A stretch of 64,000 nucleotides of DNA from an uncultured Bacteroidales bacterium. Its GTDB lineage: Bacteria; Bacteroidota; Bacteroidia; Bacteroidales; FEN-979. The first letter of the stretch is position 1, and each line of letters opens with the position of its first letter. Shown one piece after another: positions 1-8,746 of this stretch. The DNA lies in contig CAIWMX010000125.1 of assembly GCA_903913885.1 (NCBI GenBank), positions 135,461 to 199,460 of the forward strand, given 5' to 3'. Under the pieces are notes generated by a model. That model was given only the letters and a program-made list of their open reading frames with translations, was not told where the DNA came from and searched no databases. The translations under genes were made by a program, and so were the position numbers.

Positions 1-2885
1 AGTTTTCCGAACTTGGATCCCATTTTCTTGAAATCGGGTTTTACGGTTTTAACCAGGATTCCGGCGGTATCTTCGATGTATTCGATTTCCTTTACATTGA
101 CTTCGGAGATGATCAGGTGCTTGATGGCTTCAACCTGGTTTTTCAGGTTCTCGGCCAGCAGGGGCAGCATGATTTTACCAAGGGGCTGGCGAACGCGGAT
201 GTTCATTTTTTTCCTGATCGAAAGCACCATGGAGGAGATCTTCTGCGCCAGTTCCATCCGTTCTTCAAGATTTTTGTCGATGAGCGAAAGATCGGCCCTG
301 GGGAACCTGGTGAGGTGCACTGAATCTGCATCAAGGCGGCGCGTTACGGTGTTGAGGTCGACGAACAAACGTTCAGCGAAGAAAGGCGCTATGGGTGAAG
401 ATAACTGAGCGATCACTTCCAGGCACCGGTAAAGCGTCTGATAGGCTGAAATTTTATCCTGCGAATAATCACCGCGCCAGAAGCGGCGGCGGCACAGGCG
501 CACATACCAGTTGCTGAGGTGTTCATCCACGAAATCGGAGATGGCACGTCCGGCTTTGGTCGGTTCGTAATCGTCATAATATTCATCCGCCTGTTTGATC
601 AGGGAATTGAGTTCGGAAAGGATCCACCGGTCGATCTCAGGCCGCTCGCTGATCGGTATTTCGGGTTCACTGTAGCAAAATCCGTCGATGTTGGCATAGA
701 GCGAAAAGAAAGCGTAAGTATTGTATAACGTTCCGAAAAATTTGCGCCGGATCTCCTCGATCCCGTCTACGTCGAATTTCAGGTTATCCCATGGCTGCGA
801 ATTGGTAATCAGGTACCAGCGGGTGGCATCCGGGCCGTACTTGCTGATGGTTTCGAACGGATCCACAGCATTTCCCAGTCGCTTCGACATCTTGTTGCCG
901 TTCTTGTCGAGCACAAGACCGTTTGAAACACAGGTCTTGTAGGATACCCCGTTAAAGAGCATCACTGCGATGGCATGCAGGGTGAAAAACCACCCGCGGG
1001 TCTGATCAACGCCTTCGGCGATGAAATCGGCGGGAAAATAACTTTCGAGTTTCCGGGTTTGTTCAAACGGGTAATGATACTGTGCATATGGCATGGCCCC
1101 GGAATCAAACCACACATCGATCAGGTCGGGTTCGCGGTACATCGGTGTTCCGTCGGCCGTCACTAAAATAATATCGTCGACAAACGGGCGGTGAAGATCA
1201 AACGAATGGTAATTCTCATCCGAAGTATCCTCCGGTTTATAACTTTCCAGCGGATTTGACTTCATAAAACCCGCGATAACCGCCTTTTCAATCTCTTCTT
1301 TAAGTTGCGCCACAGAATCGATGCAGATCTCCTGGCTATTGTCTTCCGACCGCCAGATGGGCAGGGGCGTTCCCCAGAAACGCGACCGCGAAAGGTTCCA
1401 GTCGACCAGGTTTTCGAGCCAGTTTCCAAAACGGCCGGTGCCTGTTGATTCGGGTTTCCAGTTGATGGTTTTGTTCAGGGCGATCATCTCATCCTTGTAC
1501 GCTGTTGTGCGGATAAACCACGAATCGAGCGGGTAATAGAGAATGGGTTTGTCGGTGCGCCAGCAATGCGGATAAGAGTGTTCATACTTTTCCGATTTGA
1601 AGGCTTTGTTTTCATGTTTCAGTTTGACAATGATATCGATATCCACCGGCGGACAGGTTCCTGCCACACAGTCGGCGTCGTAATCGGGTTTTACATACCG
1701 GCCGGCAAACTCACCCATCTGTTCCGTAAATTTTCCCTGCTTGTTCACCAGTGTGAGCGAACCCAGCCCGTATTGCCTGCCTACCCTGAAGTCGTCGGCG
1801 CCGAAACTGGGTGCGATGTGAACGATGCCGGTGCCATCTTCGGTGGTAACGAAATCGCCAAGCACCACGCGGAACGGATCTCCGTCGTCGGGTTGGGCAT
1901 AAGGCAGGAGCTGTTCAAAACGGATGCCTTCAAAATCCCTGCCTTTGAATTCAGCAACAACCTGGTATGGAATATGCTTGTCGCCTTCGTGATAACTCTC
2001 CATTTCGAGCCCGCTGTTCTTCTCGGGAAAATACTGGTGGAGCAGTTCTTTGGCCAGCACCACGGTTTGTTCGGTGAAGGTATACGGGTTGAAGGTCTTC
2101 ACCAGCACGTAACTTATATCCTTGCCCATGGCCAGACCGGTATTCGAAGGGAGCGTCCAGGGTGTGGTTGTCCAGGCAAGGATGTAGAGTTCGCCGAAGA
2201 GGTCGCTGAACAGGAATTCCGATTGTGAATTGCGGATCACCTTGAACTGTGCAACCACGGTGTTGTCCTTCACCATTTTATAGGTTCCGGGCTGGTTAAG
2301 CTCATGGGTACTCAAACCGGTTCCGGCAGCAGGGGAATAGGGCTGGATGGTATATCCCTTGTAGAGCAATCCCTTTTTATAGAGCTGGCCCAGGAGATAC
2401 CATACGCTTTCAATATATTTGTTTTCGTAGGTGATGTATGGATCGTCGAGATTCAGCCAGTAACCCATCCTGATGGTAAGGTCATCCCAGAGATCTTTGT
2501 ATTTCATCACCTCCGTACGGCATTCCTTGTTGTAATCCTCGATAGAGATTGATTTTCCTATATCCTCCTTGGTAATTCCGAGTTTCTTCTCCACCCCGAT
2601 CTCGATGGGCAGTCCATGCGTATCCCACCCTGCTTTGCGGCTCACGTAAAAGCCTTTCATGGTTTTGTAGCGGCAGAAAATGTCCTTGATGGCGCGGGCC
2701 ATGACGTGATGAATTCCCGGGATGCCATTGGCCGAAGGAGGCCCTTCGTAGAAAACAAAAGGGGGATGGCCTTCGGTAAGCTCCAGGCTTTTTACAAAGG
2801 TGTCGTGTTCCTGCCAGTAGGATTGGATCTCATCGCCAATCCGCGTCAGGTCAAGGTTTTTATATTCGGTATATCGTGCGCTCAT
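1..2885 (-). CDS. ileS: Isoleucyl-tRNA synthetase (C-terminus outside window)
   Basis: Class I aminoacyl-tRNA synthetase that charges tRNA-Ile in the cytosol. I translated it by hand, because the ORF track omits it (no stop inside the window). About 961 codons are visible, starting MSARYTEYKNLDL at an ATG on the minus strand. Near the N-terminus a GIHH element stands for the HIGH signature (context PPSANGIPGIHH), and further on GNKMSKRLGN supplies the KMSKS loop. AWTTTPWTLPSN and a long editing-domain region lie between them, and the anticodon-binding region (WYVRLCRRRFWRGDY) follows. All plus-strand ORFs listed between 13 and 2942 are shadows of this gene. A TAGTTTTG -7 element and a perfect hairpin lie in the leader. 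The last residues are missing off the left edge. Identity is very secure. Confidence 0.97.
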   Translation of the reverse strand, partial: MSARYTEYKNLDLTRIGDEIQSYWQEHDTFVKSLELTEGHPPFVFYEGPPSANGIPGIHHVMARAIKDIFCRYKTMKGFYVSRKAGWDTHGLPIEIGVEKKLGITKEDIGKSISIEDYNKECRTEVMKYKDLWDDLTIRMGYWLNLDDPYITYENKYIESVWYLLGQLYKKGLLYKGYTIQPYSPAAGTGLSTHELNQPGTYKMVKDNTVVAQFKVIRNSQSEFLFSDLFGELYILAWTTTPWTLPSNTGLAMGKDISYVLVKTFNPYTFTEQTVVLAKELLHQYFPEKNSGLEMESYHEGDKHIPYQVVAEFKGRDFEGIRFEQLLPYAQPDDGDPFRVVLGDFVTTEDGTGIVHIAPSFGADDFRVGRQYGLGSLTLVNKQGKFTEQMGEFAGRYVKPDYDADCVAGTCPPVDIDIIVKLKHENKAFKSEKYEHSYPHCWRTDKPILYYPLDSWFIRTTAYKDEMIALNKTINWKPESTGTGRFGNWLENLVDWNLSRSRFWGTPLPIWRSEDNSQEICIDSVAQLKEEIEKAVIAGFMKSNPLESYKPEDTSDENYHSFDLHRPFVDDIILVTADGTPMYREPDLIDVWFDSGAMPYAQYHYPFEQTRKLESYFPADFIAEGVDQTRGWFFTLHAIAVMLFNGVSYKTCVSNGLVLDKNGNKMSKRLGNAVDPFETISKYGPDATRWYLITNSQPWDNLKFDVDGIEEIRRKFFGTLYNTYAFFSLYANIDGFCYSEPEIPISERPEIDRWILSELNSLIKQADEYYDDYEPTKAGRAISDFVDEHLSNWYVRLCRRRFWRGDYSQDKISAYQTLYRCLEVIAQLSSPIAPFFAERLFVDLNTVTRRLDADSVHLTRFPRADLSLIDKNLEERMELAQKISSMVLSIRKKMNIRVRQPLGKIMLPLLAENLKNQVEAIKHLIISEVNVKEIEYIEDTAGILVKTVKPDFKKMGSKFGK

Positions 2886-2904
2886 TTTTCGTTTTCATTC
2901 GTTT

Positions 2905-2923
2905 GGCCGGGAATATCCCGGCC
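2905..2923 (-). other. Perfect hairpin in the ileS leader
   Basis: An 8-bp perfect stem with a 3-base loop (GGCCGGGA-ATA-TCCCGGCC) sits about 20 bases upstream of the ileS start and downstream of its putative promoter, so it would be present in the 5' UTR. No U-run follows, so it is not a standard terminator. It could influence translation or mRNA stability; this is inference only. Confidence 0.5.
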
Positions 2924-2951
2924 CGCCGGCATTAAGCCGTAAAAAGGCGTG

Positions 2952-2959
2952 CAAAACTA
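2952..2959 (-). promoter_or_regulatory. Bacteroidota -7 element for ileS
   Basis: TAGTTTTG on the minus strand matches the TAnnTTTG -7 consensus of Bacteroidota. It predicts a leader of roughly 60 bases for ileS that contains the hairpin. Confidence 0.6.
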
Positions 2960-3060
2960 CGAAAATTTCTTTAATCCAGTGATATACGCTATATGGAAAT
3001 GATTTTTATGAAGCCGCGTAAGCTCCTATTTATTAATTTTACAAAAACGACTGATCGAAC

Positions 3061-3594
3061 ATGACTGATAAAACTGCCACCATACTTGAAAATATTCAAA
3101 ACCGGAAGAGCGTACGGACTTTTACCGGCGAACCGGTGACAAAATCCTGCCTGCTTGATCTGCTCAAAGCCGGCATGGCGGCTCCATCCGCCAGGAACCG
3201 GCAACCCCTGGCCTTTGTTGTCCTCACCAACCATCAGGTCATGGATGCCATCGGTAACGGGCTGCCCTATACCAAGATGATATTCAGGGCCGGGGCGGCC
3301 ATCGTGATTTGCGGCGACGCTGCCACCGTTCTCCAGGAGGGTGCGGTCGACCTGTGGTACCAGGATGCCGCGGCAGCGGCGGAGAATATCCTTCTGGCAG
3401 CCGAAGCCATGGGACTGGGCGCCGTTTGGTCGGCGTTATACCCTTATCCCGATCGTGAAGCACATGTTTGCAGCATATTGAGATTGCCTCCGTCGGTCAC
3501 ACCCTTCTGCATCATCCCCGTTGGTCACCCGGGAGGGAACGAACAACCGAAAAACAAGTTCCGGGAGGATAAGATCCACTGGGAAAAATGGTAA
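3061..3594 (+). CDS. Nitroreductase family protein
   Basis: A 177-residue FMN-dependent oxidoreductase of the nitroreductase fold. The N-terminus has the family signature (I-QNRKSVRTF, then GMAAPSARNRQP), whose Arg/Ser residues contact the flavin phosphate. The centre has the conserved helix DAAAAAENILLAAEAMGLGAVW, and the C-terminal half keeps the IIPVGHPG strand typical of small nitroreductases. Length fits the short cytosolic subgroup. The physiological substrate cannot be told from sequence; such enzymes reduce quinones, flavins or nitro compounds with NAD(P)H. It is divergent from ileS, and I see no convincing promoter box in the 175-base gap for it. It is followed after about 70 bases by the endonuclease gene, which has its own promoter. 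Confidence 0.9.
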   Translation: MTDKTATILENIQNRKSVRTFTGEPVTKSCLLDLLKAGMAAPSARNRQPLAFVVLTNHQVMDAIGNGLPYTKMIFRAGAAIVICGDAATVLQEGAVDLWYQDAAAAAENILLAAEAMGLGAVWSALYPYPDREAHVCSILRLPPSVTPFCIIPVGHPGGNEQPKNKFREDKIHWEKW

Positions 3595-3637
3595 CCCTGG
3601 CTGGTTTTTGACGGACGCCCCCTGTGCAACTTTTTTG

Positions 3638-3645
3638 TACCTTTG
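3638..3645 (+). promoter_or_regulatory. -7 element upstream of exported endonuclease gene
   Basis: TACCTTTG matches TAnnTTTG. It lies downstream of the ORF-track GTG start (3624), so that start would not be on the transcript. This supports the in-frame TTG at 3663. Confidence 0.7.
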
Positions 3646-3662
3646 CAAAAAATCCGACCGAC

Positions 3663-4766
3663 TTGAAAAAACCTTTCCTTCTTAGCCATAATTTCCGTAC
3701 AGTTCTTGTTTTTGCAATGCTGCTGCTTGTTTCCAGCGTTTTCTCCCAGATCCCGTCGGGGTATTACGACGCTGCGAACGGCAAAACCGGGGTTGCACTA
3801 CAGGCTGCCCTGCACAACATCATCAAAGGACATACCGTAATTTCCTATGCCGGTCTCTGGACGGCATATTACACCACCGACGACAAGCCAAACGGCAAGG
3901 TATGGGACATGTATTCCGATGTTCCCGACGGTACACCCAACGGGAACCCTCCCTATTCATACACCTTCGGGACAGACCAATGCGGAAATTACAGCGTTGA
4001 GGGCGATTGTTACAACCGGGAACATTCGTGGCCCAAGAGTTGGTTCAACGATACGCCGCCCATGAATTCGGATCTGTTCCACATCTATCCAACCGATGGA
4101 AAGGTAAATGGCATGCGCGACAATTATCCTTACGGCACGGTATCCTCCCCGTCGTGGACCTCGCTGAATGGCAGCAAACTCGGGCCATGCACCTGGCCTG
4201 GCTACACCGCAACGGTATTTGAACCCATCAACGCCTATAAAGGGGATCTTGCACGCGGGTACTTCTATATGTCAACACGCTATTACACAGAGGATGCCGG
4301 CTGGGCTGGCAGTCCGGCAACAACCGGTGCACAGATGAAAACCTGGGAACTGCAACTGATGCTGCACTGGTCGGACGCCGACTCGGTATCGCAGAAAGAG
4401 ACCGACCGCAACAACACGGTTTACGGCATGCAGCACAACCGCAACCCCTTTATCGACCATCCCGAGTATGCATACCTGATTTGGGGCAATCCCACGGGTA
4501 CCGGCGATCAGGATGCATCTTCCCGTCAGTTGCCGGTTTACCCCAATCCTGCTACGGACCAGTGTTCGGTGATACTTCCGGAAGGCACTGCCACCGGAGC
4601 ATTACACCCCTTGCTTGTCTCGGTGACCGGTGTGAAGCACACCCCGGTTTTTTCGGTACAGGGAAACATCCTCGACCTTAACATCCAGGCCATGGCCAGG
4701 GGCATCTATATCCTGATTCTTACCAGCGAAACTTCGGTTTACCAGGCAAAAATTGTGAAAGAATAG
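3663..4766 (+). CDS. Secreted endonuclease I with T9SS sorting domain
   Basis: An exported DNA/RNA endonuclease of the EndA/NucM (endonuclease I) family, probably secreted by the type IX system for nutrient or biofilm DNA degradation. From the TTG at 3663 the protein is 367 aa. It begins MKKPFLLSHNF, followed by a hydrophobic signal peptide ending near SVFSQ. The catalytic region carries the family hallmark NREHSWPKSWF (metal-binding His) and SDLFHIYPTDGKVNGMR, then MQHNRNPFIDHPEYAYLIW. The last ~75 residues (LPVYPNPATDQ ... GIYILILTSE ... AKIVKE) form a T9SS type A C-terminal sorting domain. I rejected the upstream GTG at 3624 because the promoter -7 box lies after it and because TTG gives a clean signal peptide. 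Transcription converges with fabH. Confidence 0.93.
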   Translation: MKKPFLLSHNFRTVLVFAMLLLVSSVFSQIPSGYYDAANGKTGVALQAALHNIIKGHTVISYAGLWTAYYTTDDKPNGKVWDMYSDVPDGTPNGNPPYSYTFGTDQCGNYSVEGDCYNREHSWPKSWFNDTPPMNSDLFHIYPTDGKVNGMRDNYPYGTVSSPSWTSLNGSKLGPCTWPGYTATVFEPINAYKGDLARGYFYMSTRYYTEDAGWAGSPATTGAQMKTWELQLMLHWSDADSVSQKETDRNNTVYGMQHNRNPFIDHPEYAYLIWGNPTGTGDQDASSRQLPVYPNPATDQCSVILPEGTATGALHPLLVSVTGVKHTPVFSVQGNILDLNIQAMARGIYILILTSETSVYQAKIVKE

Positions 4767-4798
4767 AAAAAAAAACGGGAGAAAGTGAATTTCCCCCG
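4767..4798 (-). terminator. Rho-independent terminator after fabH
   Basis: A 9-bp stem with one mismatch (CGGGAGAAA / TTTCCCCCG on the plus strand, 5-base loop) is followed, in minus-strand sense, by a run of nine T residues. It lies about 30 bases beyond the fabH stop and ends the yceD-rpmF-plsX-fabH transcript at the convergent junction. Confidence 0.7.
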
Positions 4799-4830
4799 GT
4801 CATGCCATTTTAGCTTTTTGTTCAGCCCTG

Positions 4831-5817
4831 TTAATAGGCCCATTTCACCCATATACTTCCCCAGGTAAAACCGCCGCCGAAAGCAGCCAGGATGATGTTG
4901 TCCCCTTTTTTTAATTTATTTTCCCATTCCCACAGGCATAATGGGATGGTTGCATCGGTGGTGTTGCCATAACGCTCGATGTTGATCATCACCTTATCTT
5001 TTCCAACGCCCATGCGGCGGGCTGTGGCATCAATGATCCTCAGGTTGGCCTGGTGGGGAACCAGGTATGAAATATCATCAGCCGTAAGGTTGTTCCGTTC
5101 CATGATCTCGGCAGATACATCGGCCATGCGGGTAACGGCAAACTTGAATACCGGCTGTCCTTCCTGGTAAATAAAATGTTCCTTGTTATCAACCGTTTCA
5201 TGGGATGCTGGTCGCAGCGAACCGCCGCCCTTCATATGAAGGTAGTTCCGTCCGGAACCGTCGGTGCCGGTGATCGAATCCATGATTCCCACGGCTTCGG
5301 TGGTCGGTTCAAGTAGTACGGCGCCGGCTGCATCTCCAAACAGCACACAGGTTTCACGGGCTGTATAGTCGGTTATGCCCGACATTTTATCGGCGCCAAC
5401 CACGATCACCTTTTTATATTGTCCTGTCTCCACATATTTTGAAGCGGTAATCAGGGCAAACAGGAATCCGGAACAGGCGGCGTTCAAATCGAAACTGAAG
5501 GCATTCTTCAGCCCGGTTTTGTCGCTGATAATGTTGCCTGTGGCGGGGAACATCATGTCGGGGGTCACGGTGGCACATATCAGCAGGTCAACATCTTCCG
5601 GCTTTGTACCGGTTTTTTCGAGCAACCCTTTCACTGCCTCGGCGCCCATATCGGAGGAACCCAGCCCATCCTTGAGGATATGACGCTCGCGGATGCCCGT
5701 TCGTGTCATGATCCATTCATCAGTAGTATCCACCATGGTTTCCAGCTCCTTATTGGTGAGTATATAAGGTGGAACCCATGCGTTGATTCCTGAAATTTTC
5801 GCTCTGATTTTTGACAT
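4831..5817 (-). CDS. fabH: 3-oxoacyl-ACP synthase III (KAS III)
   Basis: Catalyses the first condensation of type II fatty acid synthesis, joining acyl-CoA with malonyl-ACP in the cytosol. The 328-residue length is standard. The catalytic triad is readable: Cys115 in [10 protein letters not shown], His255 in VPHQANLRI and Asn285 in [10 protein letters not shown]. The C-terminus has the usual [12 protein letters not shown]. It is the last gene of the yceD-rpmF-plsX-fabH cluster, 37 bases after plsX, the arrangement found across many bacteria. It probably shares the promoter upstream of yceD and ends at a strong hairpin with a T-run. Substrate preference (straight versus branched acyl primer) cannot be read. 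Confidence 0.97.
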   Translation of the reverse strand: MSKIRAKISGINAWVPPYILTNKELETMVDTTDEWIMTRTGIRERHILKDGLGSSDMGAEAVKGLLEKTGTKPEDVDLLICATVTPDMMFPATGNIISDKTGLKNAFSFDLNAACSGFLFALITASKYVETGQYKKVIVVGADKMSGITDYTARETCVLFGDAAGAVLLEPTTEAVGIMDSITGTDGSGRNYLHMKGGGSLRPASHETVDNKEHFIYQEGQPVFKFAVTRMADVSAEIMERNNLTADDISYLVPHQANLRIIDATARRMGVGKDKVMINIERYGNTTDATIPLCLWEWENKLKKGDNIILAAFGGGFTWGSIWVKWAY

Positions 5818-5854
5818 GAAAAAGAAGTAGAATTAGAAAATAAACGTGAAATGA

Positions 5855-6805
5855 TTATTTCGGGAAGGACTCAAGCGCCTGCTTTATCTTTTCCGAAAGT
5901 TTGGCATTGTAAACCTCTTTGGTTAGGAGGATCATGTTGTGAATGGCGATGTCGTTTGAAATGCCATGGCCCACAACAACAGTAGAATTAATTCCAAGGA
6001 CTGGAGCTCCACCGTAATTTTCAAAGTTAAACCGTTCGAAATAGGGATCAAGAATGCCTTTTTTCCTGAGGATTTCGTAGAACGCTTCACCTTGTTTTAA
6101 AACAACATTGCCTACGAAACCGTCGCAAACAACAACATCGGCTATATCGCTGTACAAATCGCGTCCTTCGATATTCCCGATAAAGAAGAAATCTTTTGAC
6201 TCCTTCATCATCTGGTACACAATCTGGGATGTGAGGTTGCCCTTTTTCTCTTCCGACCCTATGTTCAGCAGCGCGATGCGGGGCTGATCAATATTGTAAA
6301 CGTGCTGGGCAAACAGGGAACCCAGGATGCCGAACTGGTAAAGTACATCGGGCTTGGGGTCGGGGTTGGTTCCAACATCAATCAGGATTGTAGTCCCCCC
6401 CGACTCCTTGGGGAGGGTAGCTGGCAAACTTGGACGGATAATTCCCTGGACGAGGTTGACAGAGGAAATAGAACCGACCACGATGGCGCCGGTGCTTCCG
6501 GCGCTGCAAAAGCCGTCTATTTCATTATTTTTAAGTAATCTGAAGCCGACAGAAATACTCGAATTCGGCTTGCTTAAAAAGGCCTTGGTCGGCTGCTCAT
6601 TCATCTCGATCATGTCGGGAGCATTCACGATTTCAAAAATACCGGAATCGACTCCTTCCACTTTGAGAAAAGACAAAATGGCTTCACGATCACCAATCAG
6701 TACGATCTGATCGGTATCAGGAAGCTCTTTCTGAGCCATAATAGCCCCATGTATCGTGGCATTTGGGGCAAAATCCCCCCCTAAAACATCCAGACCGATT
6801 TTCAT
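5855..6805 (-). CDS. plsX: Phosphate acyltransferase PlsX
   Basis: Converts acyl-ACP to acyl-phosphate, feeding PlsY in phospholipid synthesis; a peripheral cytoplasmic membrane enzyme. The 316-residue protein begins MKIGLDVLGGDFAPNA, the family N-terminal signature (usually D-x-MGGD; here VLGGD). It has the conserved segments GFCSAGSTGAIV, TTILIDVGTNPDPKP, ADVVVCDGFVGNVVLK and the C-terminal GAPVLGINSTVVVGHG. It sits between rpmF (23-base gap) and fabH, the canonical order. No abnormality is seen. Confidence 0.97.
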   Translation of the reverse strand: MKIGLDVLGGDFAPNATIHGAIMAQKELPDTDQIVLIGDREAILSFLKVEGVDSGIFEIVNAPDMIEMNEQPTKAFLSKPNSSISVGFRLLKNNEIDGFCSAGSTGAIVVGSISSVNLVQGIIRPSLPATLPKESGGTTILIDVGTNPDPKPDVLYQFGILGSLFAQHVYNIDQPRIALLNIGSEEKKGNLTSQIVYQMMKESKDFFFIGNIEGRDLYSDIADVVVCDGFVGNVVLKQGEAFYEILRKKGILDPYFERFNFENYGGAPVLGINSTVVVGHGISNDIAIHNMILLTKEVYNAKLSEKIKQALESFPK

Positions 6806-6828
6806 TGGCTACAGATTATGTAAAAACA

Positions 6829-7014
6829 CTATTCCGCAGAAGCCTTCACAACAGCTTGTTTTCCACGATAATATCCACACTCATTGCATACCCTGTGGTA
6901 CAATACCGGCGATCCGCAATTTGAACAAACAATGGTTGTGCGGGCAACGGCTTTATCATGCGTTCTTCTCTTATCCCTGCGGGTCGTGGAAATTTTATGT
7001 TTTGGATGTGGCAT
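6829..7014 (-). CDS. rpmF: 50S ribosomal protein L32
   Basis: A 61-residue component of the large ribosomal subunit. It shows the L32 signature MPHPKHKISTTRRDKRRTHD and a zinc-ribbon with two Cys pairs, CSNCGSP and CNECGYY, i.e. the zinc-binding (C+) form. It lies in the conserved yceD-rpmF-plsX-fabH cluster. Only about 10 bases separate its ATG from the (ATTTACG)6 repeat, so the repeat forms most of the spacer to yceD and could affect translation initiation. Confidence 0.98.
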   Translation of the reverse strand: MPHPKHKISTTRRDKRRTHDKAVARTTIVCSNCGSPVLYHRVCNECGYYRGKQAVVKASAE

Positions 7015-7024
7015 AATACTTATT

Positions 7025-7066
7025 ATTTACGATTTACGATTTACGATTTACGATTTACGATTTACG
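7025..7066. repeat. Tandem heptamer repeat (ATTTACG)6
   Basis: Six perfect copies of ATTTACG fill the spacer between yceD and rpmF. On the minus strand the repeat supplies the last codons and TAA stop of YceD and ends about 10 bases before the rpmF ATG. The same heptamer recurs in the opposite orientation near 31.8 kb. Confidence 0.95.
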
Positions 7067-7582
7067 ATTTTTTTTTAGCTGTTTCAGGGCGTCCCATCGG
7101 GGATCTGTTGTATGATGTGTATTCAGTTCATTTAATTTTTCGAGCATCTCTGGGTCGCACTGGCTATTTCCTTCTTCATCTTCAGGGTGGACCCTCCGGA
7201 TTGGCACCAGCAGGTGAATGTATTCATAGATGAAAGGGCTCAGATCAAACTGGTGCGCCGTTTCCGGGATAATCTGCACATCTTCGCTCTCTTCAAAATA
7301 CCGGTCGCCGAATTTCACGATCAGGCGTTCATTCCCGCTTACCTCAACATCCATCAGTTCGTTGCAACGGTCACACGAAACCTTCACTGTTCCTTTAATG
7401 GCAAAATGAAGGTCCATCATACGCTCTTCCTTTGCCATGGTCAATGAAACAGAAACCGATCCATCGCTGATCTCCGTATCTGCCACCCGGTCAAAGAACA
7501 ATTTTCCGACATGAAAATCGAACGTGTGTGTTCCTGGTTTTAACCCACTGAACTCAATCTGATATTGTTCCCGGTCCTTCAA
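7055..7582 (-). CDS. yceD: DUF177 (YceD-like) protein
   Basis: A 175-residue member of the DUF177/YceD family, which is almost always encoded next to rpmF and is linked to 23S rRNA or large-subunit metabolism. The motif CDRCNELMDVEVSG (Cys-x2-Cys near the middle) and the following FGDRYFEESEDVQIIPE region match the family. The start is TTG at 7582: no in-frame ATG gives the conserved N-terminal beta region, and a TACTTTTG -7 box lies 20 bases upstream. The last residues (NRKS) and the stop come from the heptamer repeat, so repeat contraction or expansion would change the C-terminus. First gene of the cluster. Confidence 0.88.
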   Translation of the reverse strand: MKDREQYQIEFSGLKPGTHTFDFHVGKLFFDRVADTEISDGSVSVSLTMAKEERMMDLHFAIKGTVKVSCDRCNELMDVEVSGNERLIVKFGDRYFEESEDVQIIPETAHQFDLSPFIYEYIHLLVPIRRVHPEDEEGNSQCDPEMLEKLNELNTHHTTDPRWDALKQLKKNRKS

Positions 7583-7601
7583 TTTTTACCTGAAAAGTCT
7601 G

Positions 7602-7609
7602 CAAAAGTA
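7602..7609 (-). promoter_or_regulatory. -7 element for the yceD-rpmF-plsX-fabH unit
   Basis: TACTTTTG on the minus strand, matching TAnnTTTG, about 20 bases before the TTG start of yceD. Confidence 0.6.
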
Positions 7610-7784
7610 AAAATTAATTTGATGAATACCAAATACCTGGTTTAATCAGGATAACATTCAGCTGCCTAAAACCCGGCCGAACCACCTTATTCAGCGCTAA
7701 TTTCCCGCTGCTGCGAACCTGCCGGGGAAGGTCAATTCATCCTGTTTGTTTCCTCATCGCAGCGAAAAGAAACCATTTTATTCT

Positions 7785-7792
7785 TAAGTTTG
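7785..7792 (+). promoter_or_regulatory. -7 element for proline dehydrogenase
   Basis: TAAGTTTG, matching TAnnTTTG, 32 bases before the ATG of the proline dehydrogenase gene. Confidence 0.55.
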
Positions 7793-7824
7793 TCGTATTG
7801 TTTGAACCCTAACATTCCATTGCC

Positions 7825-8736
7825 ATGATCAACCAACTGATAACCAAGCTGCTCCCACTGATGCCCAAAAAGCTGGTGTGGATCTTTTCAAAAAAATACA
7901 TTGCCGGGGAAACCATCGATGACGCCGTCAGGATTTGTCATTCCCTGAATGCGCAGAAAATTAAAATCACCATCGACCTCCTTGGTGAATTCATTACGCG
8001 GCTTGACGAAGCAACGGCGAATAAAAATGCCTACCTGGATATCATCGAACGAATCGAGAAAGAAAAAATTGATGGCAACTATTCGCTCAAGCCCACCAGT
8101 TTCGGGTTACTCCTCGATCAGGAAACCTGTTACCGGAACATCCGGGAAATCGTTGCCAAGGCTGCATCATACGGGAATTTTGTACGAGTCGATATGGAGG
8201 ATTCACAATGTGTCGACCCGGAGATCACCCTGTTCAGGAAACTGCACGACGAATTTCCAGGGCATGTAGGCCTTGTGCTTCAGGCATACATGAAACGGAC
8301 GTTTGAAGACATCCGCAGCATGAATGACATGCACGATGCCGCGGCTCCGCTGAACTTCCGCCTGTGCAAAGGCATCTATGTTGAACATGAAAGCATTGCC
8401 TACAAAAGGTACCAGGAAATCAACGACCATTATCTGTTAGACCTGGAATACATGTTATCGATGGGCATGTACCCCTGCATTGCCACACACGACAAACCCC
8501 TGGTCGACGGGGCGTTTGCCCTGATTGAAAAATACAAGGTTCCGAAGAACAAATATGAATTCCAGATGCTTTACGGAGTTACGCCGGAATTAAGAAAATC
8601 GATCGTTGACAAGGGTCATGCCATGCGGGTTTATGTGCCTTTCGGCAAGGAGTGGTTTGGTTATTCTACCCGCAGGCTGAAGGAGAATCCGAAAATGGCG
8701 ACACATATTATAAAGGCCCTTTTTGTGCGGGGATAG
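7825..8736 (+). CDS. Proline dehydrogenase
   Basis: An FAD-dependent enzyme that oxidises L-proline to pyrroline-5-carboxylate, passing electrons to the quinone pool. The 303-residue protein is the stand-alone (monofunctional) form of the PutA barrel domain. Conserved signatures seen are FVRVDMEDSQ, the strand LVLQAYMKRT, RLCKGIYVE, the segment EFQMLYGV, and the C-terminal RVYVPFGKEWFGYSTRRLKE that binds flavin and proline. No P5C dehydrogenase gene follows. Instead it converges, 10 bases apart, with a large multi-cofactor oxidoreductase whose family includes dye-linked proline dehydrogenases. This may be coincidence or an alternative amino-acid oxidation route. Confidence 0.93.
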   Translation: MINQLITKLLPLMPKKLVWIFSKKYIAGETIDDAVRICHSLNAQKIKITIDLLGEFITRLDEATANKNAYLDIIERIEKEKIDGNYSLKPTSFGLLLDQETCYRNIREIVAKAASYGNFVRVDMEDSQCVDPEITLFRKLHDEFPGHVGLVLQAYMKRTFEDIRSMNDMHDAAAPLNFRLCKGIYVEHESIAYKRYQEINDHYLLDLEYMLSMGMYPCIATHDKPLVDGAFALIEKYKVPKNKYEFQMLYGVTPELRKSIVDKGHAMRVYVPFGKEWFGYSTRRLKENPKMATHIIKALFVRG

Positions 8737-8746
8737 ACTCCCGTGT

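Noticed and set aside
13-2942. Series of plus-strand ORFs at the left edge
   Set aside because: All lie opposite the truncated ileS gene, which the ORF track could not list because it lacks a stop in the window.
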